64,000 nucleotides of DNA from Mucilaginibacter pankratovii (GCF_014773265.1 NZ_JACWMY010000002.1:124001-188000); one strand, 5' to 3'; positions 17,710 to 26,652 are shown, counted from the stretch's first letter. Notes: generated by a model from the letters alone, not told the origin. A program made the numbers and translations.

Positions 17710-18980
17710 TATATTATAATATCTTTCATATTTATAGTTTTGGACTTTAATGGCCCAACAATTTCTGGAGAATGGGTCGCAAGAATTATTTGTGAATTTG
17801 GATTTAACAATTGCAAAGTTGATATCACTTTACGCTGCCATGAGATGTGTAAGGATAATTCCGGCTCATCAGCTATAAATATGCTTTTACTTCTTTTTTG
17901 CAATAATGCCTCAGTAAATAAAATCAAGAGCTGCTTTTCTCCGGATGACAACTGGGATGGTAGGAAGTCTTTGTTATCATTAGTAAAGACTAAATCATGT
18001 TTTTTGCCAGTTGAAAATTTTAGCGTTTTGTTAGATATAAAATCGTCAGCTATCAATCTCATATAGCTATCAATTGGCTCAAAAATTTCATTCCTTTTGT
18101 ATTCAAGCGCAGAGGATAGTTCAACTATTTTTTCAGATCTTTTCATCAATGTTAGAGCTGTAACATCATCCACATACAGGTCCTGTGCCTCCTTATTAGT
18201 GTATCTATTAATTTGATCTGATGCTCTTTTAATTATTGATAAATGATGATTTATGTTTTGTTTTTGCTCATCGTCCAACAATCCTAAATCTTTATACGCT
18301 TGGGTTAAACCGCGCTTTAGTTTTTCGAAATCTATGCTTATAAATGAGTCTATTTTTACAACATCATAATTTGGATTATATAACATCAATTTCAAGATAT
18401 CTCGTTGAAACTGTTTAGATAAATCGTTTACGAAAGATTGCAACTCCAATTGGTAAGAGAGTAATCTATTCATCAAGTCAGTCAATCTGGCATCAACTGG
18501 ATTTTGCTGTCCCAATTGCTCGTCTTGAATTATATCGGTTTCTTTTTTTATAACATTTCGATGTACGGACAAATATGTAATACCTAATAACTCTCCTAAC
18601 CTATCCTTTAATAATTTCTGGTTATAATTACGCGGATGTTGGTAACCGAATTGTGCTCGATATATGTTGTTAAGGTCATACATTGAAAACTCGAACTTTG
18701 AAGTGCCAATTTTAACCAAGATAAAGTTTGTGACATCATTTCTCTCTACAATGATCTGCCTTTTATGAGATGATTCGATTAAGTTTATTTTGATTTTGTT
18801 GAAGCGATAAGTTGACAACCTATTAACGTCTCCAGTTAACGTTGCCTCCAACAAATTGATAAAAGTAGTTTTACCGCTTCCGTTTTTTCCGATGAAAATA
18901 TTAACATCAGGGTTTAAATCTACTTGAATGCTGCTATTACCCCAAAAACCTTCGACCTCTATACTTTTAATTATAAACAT
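17709..18980 (-). CDS. AAA ATPase, AriA-like sensor of a PARIS-type defence pair
   Basis: 423 residues, an ABC-like/SMC-like AAA ATPase. Walker A is 'GKNGSGKT' (31-38), the signature is 'LSSGEKQLL' (from 344), Walker B is 'IFIADEPELSLH' (Asp371, Glu372) and the switch histidine is His403 in 'ILATHSPEIVG'. Between them lies about 200 residues of helical, charged sequence, as in AAA_15/OLD-type enzymes. There is no nuclease domain of its own, which separates it from OLD proteins; the TOPRIM-like part is the next gene. That split is the architecture of PARIS. No transmembrane segment is seen. Confidence 0.7.
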   Translation of the reverse strand: MFIIKSIEVEGFWGNSSIQVDLNPDVNIFIGKNGSGKTTFINLLEATLTGDVNRLSTYRFNKIKINLIESSHKRQIIVERNDVTNFILVKIGTSKFEFSMYDLNNIYRAQFGYQHPRNYNQKLLKDRLGELLGITYLSVHRNVIKKETDIIQDEQLGQQNPVDARLTDLMNRLLSYQLELQSFVNDLSKQFQRDILKLMLYNPNYDVVKIDSFISIDFEKLKRGLTQAYKDLGLLDDEQKQNINHHLSIIKRASDQINRYTNKEAQDLYVDDVTALTLMKRSEKIVELSSALEYKRNEIFEPIDSYMRLIADDFISNKTLKFSTGKKHDLVFTNDNKDFLPSQLSSGEKQLLILFTEALLQKRSKSIFIADEPELSLHISWQRKVISTLQLLNPNSQIILATHSPEIVGPLKSKTINMKDIII

Positions 18981-19032
18981 ATTGCATAAAAATTTAAATA
19001 TACTAAACTAGTATAACAAATTTCAAATATTA

Positions 19033-19989
19033 TCACCACCCCCACTTCACCCAATACTCATCATCCAACCCATTCCCGGCTTCGCTTAACAGGGCCTTCA
19101 ACGTTTTATAATCCACTGCCTTGTCATCGTACCAGCCTTTGCTGAGGCGGTTGCTGGTGAAAATGAGATACTTTTTATCGGGGGTTATGTAGGGGCAATA
19201 ATCCAGCGAGGTGCTGTTGATGCCGGCGGGCAGGTGCTGGGCTGGCTGCCAGTTGCCTGCGGCGTTTTTACGGGCAAGGTACAGGTCGCCTTTGCCCATA
19301 TCGTCGGCACGGCCCTGGCAGGTAAAGAGGATGAATTGCTCATCAGGATCTACAAAGGCGTTAAACTCATCAAATTTGGTGTTGATATCTTCGGGCAGGC
19401 TGATGGGGGCCTCGTAGCCTTTAGGCGTGTATCGGCACAGCACAATATCTTCGCTGCCTTTGCCGTAAGCGGCTTCTACCGTAAAATACAGGTTGCCATT
19501 TTTTGCTACGCTGGGGTAAAATTCGCTTTTGGTGCTGTTGACCACCGCACCAAGGTTTTCGGGCACGCCCCATTGGCCGCCTGCGGTTTTGCTCACCTTC
19601 CAGATATCAAAATCACGCTTTGGCTTTTTATCCGCAAGAGGGCGGTCGCTGCTGAAGTAAAGCGTTTTCCCATCCGGCGAGAATGCGGCTTCCAGGTCGC
19701 GGTTAATGCCCGAGAAGGGTGCTACTTCCGGCTTGCCCCAAACGCCGTTTACTTTGTCCACGCGGACGATCACACTGGCGATGAACTTGGGGTGCTGGAT
19801 GGTAAAAAACAGCTCATCGCCGGCGGGCGACATGGTAAGATCGCGGTTGCTTAACCCATCGGTAAGCAGGCCGGGGGCAAAAAGTTTCGGTGTATCGGTG
19901 GGCAGGCCCGCATCCGGGTAGCTTATTTGCGCCAAAGCGCCGTTAAGGCAGGCGAACAGGGTGAGTAACAAGGCGGCGAGGTTTTTCAT
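19033..19989 (-). CDS. Exported PD40 / WD40-like beta-propeller protein
   Basis: 318 residues from the ATG at 19989 (MKNLAALLLTLFACLNGALAQ, a signal peptide); the ATG at 20016 would add nine residues in front of it. The body has TolB-type propeller repeats such as 'AAFSPDGKTLYFSSDRP', 'FYPSVAKNGNLYFT' and 'PYITPDKKYLIFTSNR', four or more blades. Such periplasmic propellers bind proteins or peptides. No peptidoglycan-binding OmpA domain is fused to it, unlike many relatives. Function unknown. Confidence 0.75.
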   Translation of the reverse strand: MKNLAALLLTLFACLNGALAQISYPDAGLPTDTPKLFAPGLLTDGLSNRDLTMSPAGDELFFTIQHPKFIASVIVRVDKVNGVWGKPEVAPFSGINRDLEAAFSPDGKTLYFSSDRPLADKKPKRDFDIWKVSKTAGGQWGVPENLGAVVNSTKSEFYPSVAKNGNLYFTVEAAYGKGSEDIVLCRYTPKGYEAPISLPEDINTKFDEFNAFVDPDEQFILFTCQGRADDMGKGDLYLARKNAAGNWQPAQHLPAGINSTSLDYCPYITPDKKYLIFTSNRLSKGWYDDKAVDYKTLKALLSEAGNGLDDEYWVKWGW

Positions 19990-20016
19990 GAGGTAAATGT
20001 ATGGCATAAACAGCAA

Positions 20017-20532
20017 ATTTTAATGTCACCACGGTAACAGCCTGTCAATATCGCCATCTATATTATTTACATGCATTCAATAGATATTATATACTAAAAA
20101 ATACTTTAAACACTTATCAACACAGTAGAAAAACCGGTGGCAAGGGCATTGTTTCACTTGTGTATTATCTATTGCACTTTTGATAGAAAACAAGCAAAAA
20201 TCTCTGTTTAAACACCTAAAACATGATATAGGTAAGCATTTAAGGCACGATGTGTCATAAAAACACATTTATAAGAAATTCGCCACAACTAATAAGAAAA
20301 ACTGTTGCCCATTACGTTAAATTTAATGATACTTCCATAAAACACTTGGTGATATCGAATACTATTTAATAAATTCGCTGTATCTATTACTGGTGGCGTC
20401 TGCCACCATTGTGATAAGGTTTAGGTTAAAGCCCCCAAGCAGCGAGTGTGAGGGGGCTTTTGTTGTTTATGGCCAATATTATACGGTAATAAATATGCAT
20501 ATTTACCGCACCTTTTATAACAACCCTTATAC
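20017..20532. other. 516-bp AT-rich gene-free stretch
   Basis: It separates two divergent genes. A 63-codon open frame at 20077-20268 (minus) is Cys- and Phe-rich with no signal or family and is probably chance. The only clear structure is the pair of hairpins at 20391-20461 annotated separately. Confidence 0.5.
20391..20461 (+). ncRNA. Candidate small RNA 3' end: two hairpins with terminator
   Basis: TGGTGGC (20391-20397) pairs with GCCACCA (20402-20408), and 20 bp later AAAGCCCCC (20428-20436) pairs with GGGGGCTTT (20452-20460), followed by T's. The second is a textbook plus-strand terminator, yet both flanking genes point away from it, so no known gene ends here. A short transcript starting upstream in the AT-rich stretch would explain it. 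The 5' end is not determined. Confidence 0.45.
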
Positions 20533-21015
20533 ATGCCAAACAAAAACACGCCGGGGCTGCTGCTAACCGGTATCGTAGCCGCTCTGATAGCTGGTAGTCT
20601 TGACGCGCTCGCCGCCGTTTATATCCTTGCCGCGGGGCAGGGTAAAATGGTATTTCAATACATCGCCGCCGGTGCTATTGGCCGCGAAGCCGCTTTTTTG
20701 GGAGGGAACCGTTCGATATTAATTGGTGTGGGCTTTCATTACCTTATTGCCGCCATTTTTACGCTAATCTTCTTTATCTTTTATCAGCGCGAAGCAATTT
20801 TGCGCAGGAATGCCGGCGTAGTAGCCTTTGTTTACGGGATATTGATGTGGGTGATAATGAATTTACTGGTTTTACCGGTTAGCAAACTAAAAATAGATAT
20901 CAACAAATTCACATTTAAGGGCACCGTTACGGGCATGGCCATCCTTATTATTTGCGTGGCCCTGCCCATTGTGCTGGCGAGATACTGGTATGAAAACAAG
21001 CGAAAGACCGCTTAG
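20533..21015 (+). CDS. Four-helix membrane protein, YagU/DUF1440-like (tentative)
   Basis: 160 residues with four hydrophobic helices: GLLLTGIVAALIAGSLDALA, FHYLIAAIFTLIFFIFY, GVVAFVYGILMWVIMNLLVLP and TGMAILIICVALPIVLA. The layout and the 'GSLDAL' in helix 1 recall YagU-type membrane proteins, but the match is from memory and weak. It stands alone and its function is unknown. Confidence 0.55.
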   Translation: MPNKNTPGLLLTGIVAALIAGSLDALAAVYILAAGQGKMVFQYIAAGAIGREAAFLGGNRSILIGVGFHYLIAAIFTLIFFIFYQREAILRRNAGVVAFVYGILMWVIMNLLVLPVSKLKIDINKFTFKGTVTGMAILIICVALPIVLARYWYENKRKTA

Positions 21016-21047
21016 CCGCTCTTGCGGTTATCAGGCCGGAAAAAAGC

Positions 21048-21827
21048 TTACAACGACCTGTCTAAATGCGTATACCCACCATCTACATAAGTAATTTGGC
21101 CGGTAGTGTGGCTTGATAATGGCGACAGCAGGAACACCGTTGTATTGGCTATTTCCTCAATAGTGGTCATCCGGTTACCAAGCGGGATACGGGCTGTTAT
21201 AGATGCCAGTTTTTCTTCGGGGTTATCAAGGGTTTTTATCCAGCGGTCGTATAAGGGAGTGTAACACTCGGCTACGGCAACGGCGTTTACACGGATATTG
21301 TGTGGTAATAGTTCCACCGCCCACTCCCGCGTCATGGCGTTGCGGCCGCCGTTTGATGCGGCGTAGGCAGATGTGCCCCCCTGCCCTGTATCGGCAACCT
21401 TCGAGGTGATATTAACGATGCTTCCCTGCGATTTTATCAACTCCGGCAACGCAAAATGCGCAATTAGGTAATAATGTACCAGGTTTTTATGCAGCGATTG
21501 CATAAAGCGCTCGTAGCTGCCGTTTTGCAGCCCTACTCCATCGTTCTCGCCGGCGTTATTCACCAGCGCGTCTATACGGCCGCATTGCATTATTACTTCG
21601 GCTACGGCGCGCTCACAGGCCTTGGGGTCGCTCAGCTCAGCAACAGTATGGTACGCTTTGCCACCGGATTGCTCTATCTCCCCTACCGTTTTTACATTCT
21701 CCGCTTCGGTACGGCTGATGATGAAGGGTATAGCACCTTCCCCGGCAAGGGCTACGGCTATGCCCTTACCAATGCCGCGGGCACCACCGGTTACTATTAC
21801 TACTTTATCTTTAAGCTGTAAGTCCAT
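21048..21827 (-). CDS. SDR oxidoreductase of the L-fucose dehydrogenase type, catalytic Lys replaced by Asn
   Basis: 259 residues. Cofactor turn TGGARGIG, 'NNAGEND', Ser in 'NITSKVA' and Tyr in 'YAASN'. The residue four after the catalytic Tyr is normally Lys; here it is Asn, and the codon is clearly AAC. The C-terminal region ('AECYTPLYDRWIKTL') matches sugar-oxidising SDRs such as L-fucose dehydrogenase. It is the last gene of a three-gene run (mutarotase, lactonase, SDR), with gaps of 3 bp, consistent with oxidation of L-fucose or a related sugar to its lactone. The substitution may alter or abolish the usual proton relay. Confidence 0.75.
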   Translation of the reverse strand: MDLQLKDKVVIVTGGARGIGKGIAVALAGEGAIPFIISRTEAENVKTVGEIEQSGGKAYHTVAELSDPKACERAVAEVIMQCGRIDALVNNAGENDGVGLQNGSYERFMQSLHKNLVHYYLIAHFALPELIKSQGSIVNITSKVADTGQGGTSAYAASNGGRNAMTREWAVELLPHNIRVNAVAVAECYTPLYDRWIKTLDNPEEKLASITARIPLGNRMTTIEEIANTTVFLLSPLSSHTTGQITYVDGGYTHLDRSL

Positions 21828-21830
21828 TTT

Positions 21831-22658
21831 TTATAAATTATAAAATGCCGCCGCGTTGCCGCCCCAGAATTTTTCCTGATCGGCAGGCGAAAACGAGGCC
21901 AGGTATGCTGTAAGGCATTCAACTGTTTTATTGTAACCACCAGCCAGCAGGCTCACCGGCCAATCTGAACCGAACATCAGCCTATCGGTACCAAAAGCAT
22001 CAAACACCACATCCAAATATGGTTTTATATCTGCTGGCTGCCAGTTATCCCAATCTGCCTCGGTACAAAAACCACTTATCTTGCAATACACATTTTTATG
22101 CTGCGCTATGGCAGCTATCTGCTGCGCCCAGGGTGCAGTTTCCTGTGCTTTAATGGCAGGTTTGGCCAGGTGGTCTATCACAAATTTTTGCTGCGGAAAA
22201 GCGGCCACCAGTTTTTCGGCATAGCTGAGTTGATCGTGCTTTATCAAAACATCATAAGTAAAGCCATATTGATGGAGCTGCGAAATGCCCCGCGTAAATT
22301 TCTCCGTCAGCATAAACTCCCCTGCCTCGGCCTGTAAAACATGGCGAAAGCCTTTAATGATGCTATGCTGTTTGTAATATTGCAGGCGCTCGTCCAGGTT
22401 ATCTGCTTGCAGATCTACCCAGCCTACTACGCCTTTTATAAATGAATTGTTTGCCGCAAGCTCCATCAGGAAACTATTCTGCGCCTCGCTTTGATCGGCC
22501 TGCACGGCTATGCAGCCATCTATAGCATTCTCTGCCAATACAGGCGCAAGATGCGCGGGGAAAAAATCGCGCTGAATAACGGCCATATCATCGGTGATCC
22601 AGGCATCCCTCAGCGGGTCGAACTTCCAAAAATGCTGGTGTGCATCTATCTTCTGCAT
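21831..22658 (-). CDS. Amidohydrolase-2 family lactonase (L-fuconolactonase-like)
   Basis: 275 residues, a TIM-barrel metal-dependent hydrolase. It begins 'KIDAHQHFWKFDP', the DxHxHFW motif of the fuconolactonase/rhamnonolactonase group (COG3618), with later 'FVIDHLAKP' and 'LMFGSDWPVSLL' (metal-site Asp). It opens the aldonolactone made by a sugar dehydrogenase. It lies between the mutarotase gene (3 bp) and the SDR gene (3 bp), so it is the middle step of the cluster. Confidence 0.85.
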   Translation of the reverse strand: MQKIDAHQHFWKFDPLRDAWITDDMAVIQRDFFPAHLAPVLAENAIDGCIAVQADQSEAQNSFLMELAANNSFIKGVVGWVDLQADNLDERLQYYKQHSIIKGFRHVLQAEAGEFMLTEKFTRGISQLHQYGFTYDVLIKHDQLSYAEKLVAAFPQQKFVIDHLAKPAIKAQETAPWAQQIAAIAQHKNVYCKISGFCTEADWDNWQPADIKPYLDVVFDAFGTDRLMFGSDWPVSLLAGGYNKTVECLTAYLASFSPADQEKFWGGNAAAFYNL

Positions 22659-22661
22659 AAA

Positions 22662-22991
22662 TTATAGCTGAAATATTTTATCCATCAACAGCCATTTTTC
22701 GCCGGGCTTTGCAGTTGGCAGGGGCTTTTGGTATTTCCACATCAGTTGCTCCCATTCCTGTACTTTAGGGTTGGCGGCATCGGCAGCGCCCTTGGCTTCA
22801 AAACTAAAGCTATCATTCACTTCCATGATCATAAACAGGCGATCAGCATGGCGGTAGATCTCCATATTTTCTATCCCGCTGCCGGTAATGCTTTGCAAAA
22901 TTTCGGGCCACACGCGCTGGTGGTAAGCTTCATATTCTGCTATAAGGGCGGGATCGTCCTGCAGATCGAGGGTAAGGCAGTAGCGTTTCAT
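22662..22991 (-). CDS. L-fucose/L-rhamnose mutarotase
   Basis: 109 residues from the ATG at 22991; the ATG at 23048 would add 19 residues foreign to the family. The protein begins 'MKRYCLTLDLQDDPALIAEYEAYH' (shortened here) with the Tyr/His pair 'YHQRVWPEI', 'MEIYRHADRLFMIMEV' and 'WEQLMWKYQKPLP', all typical of the RhaM family dimeric barrel. It interconverts alpha and beta anomers to feed the dehydrogenase encoded downstream. The family covers rhamnose and fucose; the neighbours point to fucose. Confidence 0.88.
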   Translation of the reverse strand: MKRYCLTLDLQDDPALIAEYEAYHQRVWPEILQSITGSGIENMEIYRHADRLFMIMEVNDSFSFEAKGAADAANPKVQEWEQLMWKYQKPLPTAKPGEKWLLMDKIFQL

Positions 22992-23153
22992 AGTAGGTTT
23001 ATAATTAGGATGCAAATAAAGAAAAATATTGCAGTTTAAAAACGGCACAAATGATAAAATGTAAAACAGACAGGTATTAAGTGGTTCACGCTGCTAAATG
23101 TCACCGCTATTCCTTTGCTTAAAACTAAAGCACTGCACTTGTGTATTATAGAT

Positions 23154-23735
23154 ATGATACGAACGCTGCTATACGGAATATTATTAATTGCCGCCATGGG
23201 TTGCGGTGGCCCCGATGAGCCAACCTATGTAATAACCAGCGCAGGCGATACCGTTAAAAAAACACCCGAAGGCATCATCCCGTTGCCGACGGCAGACAGC
23301 GCAGGATATACCACCCGTATTGTAACCGGGCAAACCACACCGTTAGAACTCGTTACCTTTGCAAAAACGCTTACAGGCGTGCCTTACAAATATGGCTCGA
23401 TAGACCCTGCCGAAGGTTTTGATTGCTCGGGGTTTATTACTTATGTTTTTAACCACTTCGGTATCGCCGTGCCCCGCACATCGGAGGGCTTTACCTATTT
23501 GCACCGCGAGGTGAACCTGAAAGACGCCAAAACCGGCGATCTGGTGCTCTTTACCGGCACCGACAGCACCGTGCGTGTTGTAGGCCATATGGGCATCATC
23601 TTAGCCACGCCCGGGCAGGAACTCAGGTTTATCCACTCCACCTCCGGCCATGATAACCTTGGCGTTACCGAAACGCCCATGAACAGCTATTATGTGGGCA
23701 GGTATGTGAAGACGGTGAGGGTGTTTGAGGAGTAA
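23154..23735 (+). CDS. NlpC/P60-family peptidoglycan endopeptidase, lipoprotein
   Basis: 193 residues from the ATG at 23154. Signal MIRTLLYGILLIAAMGC ends in a lipobox with Cys17, so it is lipid-anchored. The C40 catalytic domain occupies about residues 60-190: Cys in 'GFDCSGFITYVFNHFG', His in 'RVVGHMGIIL' and a third polar residue in 'FIHSTSG'. It should cut the D-Glu-gamma-Dap link in stem peptides at the cell envelope. No SH3 domain is fused to it. Confidence 0.9.
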   Translation: MIRTLLYGILLIAAMGCGGPDEPTYVITSAGDTVKKTPEGIIPLPTADSAGYTTRIVTGQTTPLELVTFAKTLTGVPYKYGSIDPAEGFDCSGFITYVFNHFGIAVPRTSEGFTYLHREVNLKDAKTGDLVLFTGTDSTVRVVGHMGIILATPGQELRFIHSTSGHDNLGVTETPMNSYYVGRYVKTVRVFEE

Positions 23736-23760
23736 AGAAACAATATCGAAAACCGAATTT

Positions 23761-23798
23761 CGAATAATGAATGATGAATTTTAAAACTTCATTATTCG
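23761..23798. repeat. Short palindrome after the NlpC/P60 gene
   Basis: CGAATAATGAA (23761-23771) and TTCATTATTCG (23788-23798) are perfect inverted repeats of 11 bp around a T/A-rich loop. The flanks contain further CGAA / TTCG words. Likely a terminator or dispersed palindrome. Confidence 0.55.
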
Positions 23799-23886
23799 GA
23801 GTTGGGCGTTCGGTGTTCGACATTCAAACCGCCCTTTGCCATTCCGCCCATTTCCCCTATCTTGCCTCTTCCAAATAAACCTATAT

Positions 23887-24810
23887 ATGAAACGCAGAAA
23901 CTTCGTACAAAGCTCCGTGCTTGCCGGTGGTGCTTTATTAACCGGTGGTGTTTTAAAAGCCGCCGCATCTGATAAAAACAGTTCATCCCTCGCAGGCAAA
24001 ACCTTCAATTTAAATTATGGCATTCATGATGGCATGTTTAAAAACCACGCAGGCGATGATTTTGTAGAGCAAATAAAGTTTGCTTATGAGCAGGGTTTCC
24101 GCGCTATTGAAGATAATGGCATGAGCGGCCGCCCGGTTGAGCAGCAGAAAAAGATAGGTGATACCTTAGCGAAACTGGGCATGGCCATGGGCGTATTTGT
24201 ACAGCCCGGCTTAAGCAACGATGGCAATATGCTGGCTTCGGGTAAGCAGGAGCATACGGATAACTTTATAAAATCGTGCCAACAGGCAGTGGAAGTTGCC
24301 AAACGCATCAACAGCAAGCTGGTTACGGTTGTCCCCGGCGATTTTGAGCGCAGGCTGCCTATTGGTGTGCAAACCGGGCATGTGATAGAGGCTATTAAAA
24401 AAGGCACTGCTATCTTCGAACCGCATGGCATTATGATGGTATTGGAACCCCTGAGCGATAACCCCAACCTATTCCTCCGCACGCCCGACCAGGCGTATGA
24501 AATTTGCAAAGCCGTTGGCAGCCCAAGCTGCAAAATACTGTACGATATGTACCACGTGCAGCGTAACCAGGGCAATATTATTCCTACGCTTGATCTTTGC
24601 ATCAGCGAAATTGGCTACTATCAAATTGGCGATAACCCCGGCCGCAACGAACCCGGCACCGGCGAAATGAACTATAAAAATATCTTTAAGCACATCTACG
24701 ATAAAGGTTACCGCGGCGTAATGGGCATGGAACACGGCAACGCCGGCAAAGGCAAAGAAGGCGAACTGGCGCTGATAAAGGCGTACAGGGAAGCGGATAG
24801 TTTTATGTGA
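23887..24810 (+). CDS. Tat-exported sugar isomerase/epimerase-like TIM-barrel protein (hydroxypyruvate isomerase family)
   Basis: 307 residues from the ATG at 23887. The N terminus 'MKRRNFVQSSVLAGGALL' has the twin-arginine motif RRNFVQ followed by a weakly hydrophobic stretch, so export is through Tat. The body is an AP-endonuclease-2-type TIM barrel with 'FRAIEDNGM', 'LVTVVPGDF', 'MMVLEPLSD', 'ILYDMYHVQ', 'YYQIGDNPGRNEPGTGE' and 'GMEHGNAGKG', matching hydroxypyruvate isomerase-like proteins with metal-binding Glu, Asp, His and Glu. The substrate is not known; a periplasmic sugar is likely. Confidence 0.85.
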   Translation: MKRRNFVQSSVLAGGALLTGGVLKAAASDKNSSSLAGKTFNLNYGIHDGMFKNHAGDDFVEQIKFAYEQGFRAIEDNGMSGRPVEQQKKIGDTLAKLGMAMGVFVQPGLSNDGNMLASGKQEHTDNFIKSCQQAVEVAKRINSKLVTVVPGDFERRLPIGVQTGHVIEAIKKGTAIFEPHGIMMVLEPLSDNPNLFLRTPDQAYEICKAVGSPSCKILYDMYHVQRNQGNIIPTLDLCISEIGYYQIGDNPGRNEPGTGEMNYKNIFKHIYDKGYRGVMGMEHGNAGKGKEGELALIKAYREADSFM

Positions 24811-24826
24811 GGAAGTTGATAGTTAA

Positions 24827-24896
24827 TAGATCATAGTTGATGGTTTACAATCCATGGAGGATCCTTCACCGGCTATGAACCATCAACTATGATCTA
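24827..24896. repeat. 19-bp perfect inverted repeat between converging genes
   Basis: TAGATCATAGTTGATGGTT (24827-24845) and its exact complement at 24878-24896, loop of 32 nt. It lies between the ends of two convergent genes and can serve as a two-way terminator; the AT-rich arms without T runs also suggest a dispersed palindrome. Confidence 0.6.
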
Positions 24897-24909
24897 TGAA
24901 CTACATAAC

Positions 24910-26652
24910 CTACACCGGCAAACTAAAGTAAAACCTGCTGCCCTCTCCTATTTCGCTTTCTACACCGATGGTACCGCCCTGGGCATTGATAAAATCTTTG
25001 GAGATGGCGAGGCCCAAACCCGAGCCAGACTTATTCTGCCCATCGGTTGGTACCTGAAAGTAGCGGTCGAACAGGCGTTTTTGGTAGGCTTCATCTATGC
25101 CTTTGCCAAAATCTTTTACAGAGAACTCTACCTTGCTGTTTTTAGCTGCCACCTGTATCACGATCTTCGATTTTTCGGCACTGTAACGCAGGGCGTTCGA
25201 TAGGAAATTCACCAGCACCCAGGCCGTTTTTTCGATATCAACATGTACATCGGGCAAGGTGTTATCCTGCACTATTTCCAGCTGTACTTTTTTCTGGTCT
25301 GCCTGGAATTTAATGGACGTGATGGCATAGTCGACTATCTTCATGGGGCTAACCGGCACAAAGTTGAGTTGAATATTGCCGGTTTCCACCTGCGAGAGTT
25401 CCAGTAATTCGCTGGTGATCTTCAGCAGGCGGTCGCTATCGTCTTTTATATGGGCTATCAGCTGATGCTGTTCGCTATTCATCGCCCCTACGCGCTCATC
25501 ATTCAACAATTTCAAACTCATTTTTATAGAGGCGATAGGTGTTTTCAGTTCATGCGAAATGGTGGCGATAAAATTTGTTTTAGCCTCGTCTCGCTCCTTA
25601 AATTCGGTGATGTTTTTAAGAATATAAACCTTACCGGCGGAGCGGTTGGCAACCCGCAGCACCTCCTCAGTTTCGCTAACATTGGGCACCACAATACTGC
25701 TGCTCTGTAATTGAAAATAAGCTTCCCGCCCATCCAGCACAATTTTAAAGGGCTTAACTATAGCCTCATCACCAATGATAGACCGGAACAGGTCGTTACC
25801 TTTTATTAGCGCATCCGTGTTTTTGCCGATTACTTTATCATCATTGATATTAAGCGTTTTGCGGGCGGCATCATTCATAAACAGTATCTCCTGCTTTTCA
25901 TTCACCCCGATGATGGCATCCTGCATCTGCTCAATAATGGTTTCGATACGGCGCTTCTCGGATATTACGGTGGCGAGGTTGCTATTTTCCCATTCATTCA
26001 GCCGGGAGGCCATCAAGTTGAAGGCATTAGCTACTTCGGCAAACTCATCGTCCTTTTCAAAATGGAGACGGGTATCGTAATTCTTCTGCCCAATTTCGCG
26101 GATACCGGTTAGCAAGGCACGTAACGGATTAGCAATAAAACCGGGGAAATTCACACTGAAACTAAACAGCACCAAAAAGGTAAAACTGCCTACCAAACCC
26201 AAAAACAAGGTGGCCTTGCTTACTGCCTTTCGGGCATTCTCGTCTTTGCGCACAATGGCTTGCATGTTAAGGCGTTCTATCTCCGCAAGGTCTTTCCTTA
26301 TCAGTCGACATGCGTATTTTTGCTTTTCGATTGGTTGAGATACGGATAGCCAATCAAGCGCAGTTCTTACGCCATGAGTCAACTCCCGTTCACCCGGTTC
26401 TGTAATATTATTTTCCTGTTTTAATAGGTAACTATTGAATTTATCCAGGGCGCCTCTATTTAATGGCAGTTCATTACCATCCAATATATTCCGCATCTCG
26501 CGCGCAAAACTCAGCGACTCGTAGTTATCTTTAAGAATGATCTTCGAGTTCTCCGAGATATCGCGGATGTAGAATAATGCTGTAGCGCCAAAAAATAGCA
26601 CCACTACAAATAAGAAGCCGAAGCCTAACCGGAGTTTAGTTTTTACTTTCAT
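24910..26652 (-). CDS. Membrane sensor histidine kinase with HAMP and PAS domains (Kdp-linked)
   Basis: 580 residues. Helix 1 is at residues 8-28 and helix 2 at about 145-167 (LGLVGSFTFLVLFSFSVNF), with a periplasmic part between them. Then HAMP ('PLRALLTGIREIGQKNYD'), a PAS-like segment ('IGVNEKQEILFMND'), HisKA with 'ATISHELKTPIASIK', and the ATPase with 'LSNALRYSA', 'DFGKGIDEAYQKRLF' and 'GSGLGLAISKDF'. It overlaps the KdpD gene by 4 bp, so it is the kinase half of a split Kdp sensor. No response regulator follows; the closest is the sigma-54-type regulator at 35903-37240. Confidence 0.9.
   Translation of the reverse strand: MKVKTKLRLGFGFLFVVVLFFGATALFYIRDISENSKIILKDNYESLSFAREMRNILDGNELPLNRGALDKFNSYLLKQENNITEPGERELTHGVRTALDWLSVSQPIEKQKYACRLIRKDLAEIERLNMQAIVRKDENARKAVSKATLFLGLVGSFTFLVLFSFSVNFPGFIANPLRALLTGIREIGQKNYDTRLHFEKDDEFAEVANAFNLMASRLNEWENSNLATVISEKRRIETIIEQMQDAIIGVNEKQEILFMNDAARKTLNINDDKVIGKNTDALIKGNDLFRSIIGDEAIVKPFKIVLDGREAYFQLQSSSIVVPNVSETEEVLRVANRSAGKVYILKNITEFKERDEAKTNFIATISHELKTPIASIKMSLKLLNDERVGAMNSEQHQLIAHIKDDSDRLLKITSELLELSQVETGNIQLNFVPVSPMKIVDYAITSIKFQADQKKVQLEIVQDNTLPDVHVDIEKTAWVLVNFLSNALRYSAEKSKIVIQVAAKNSKVEFSVKDFGKGIDEAYQKRLFDRYFQVPTDGQNKSGSGLGLAISKDFINAQGGTIGVESEIGEGSRFYFSLPV

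Noticed and set aside
20077..20268. 63-codon frame on the minus strand
   Set aside because: AT-rich sequence, Cys- and Phe-rich product, no ribosome site and no family; likely chance.
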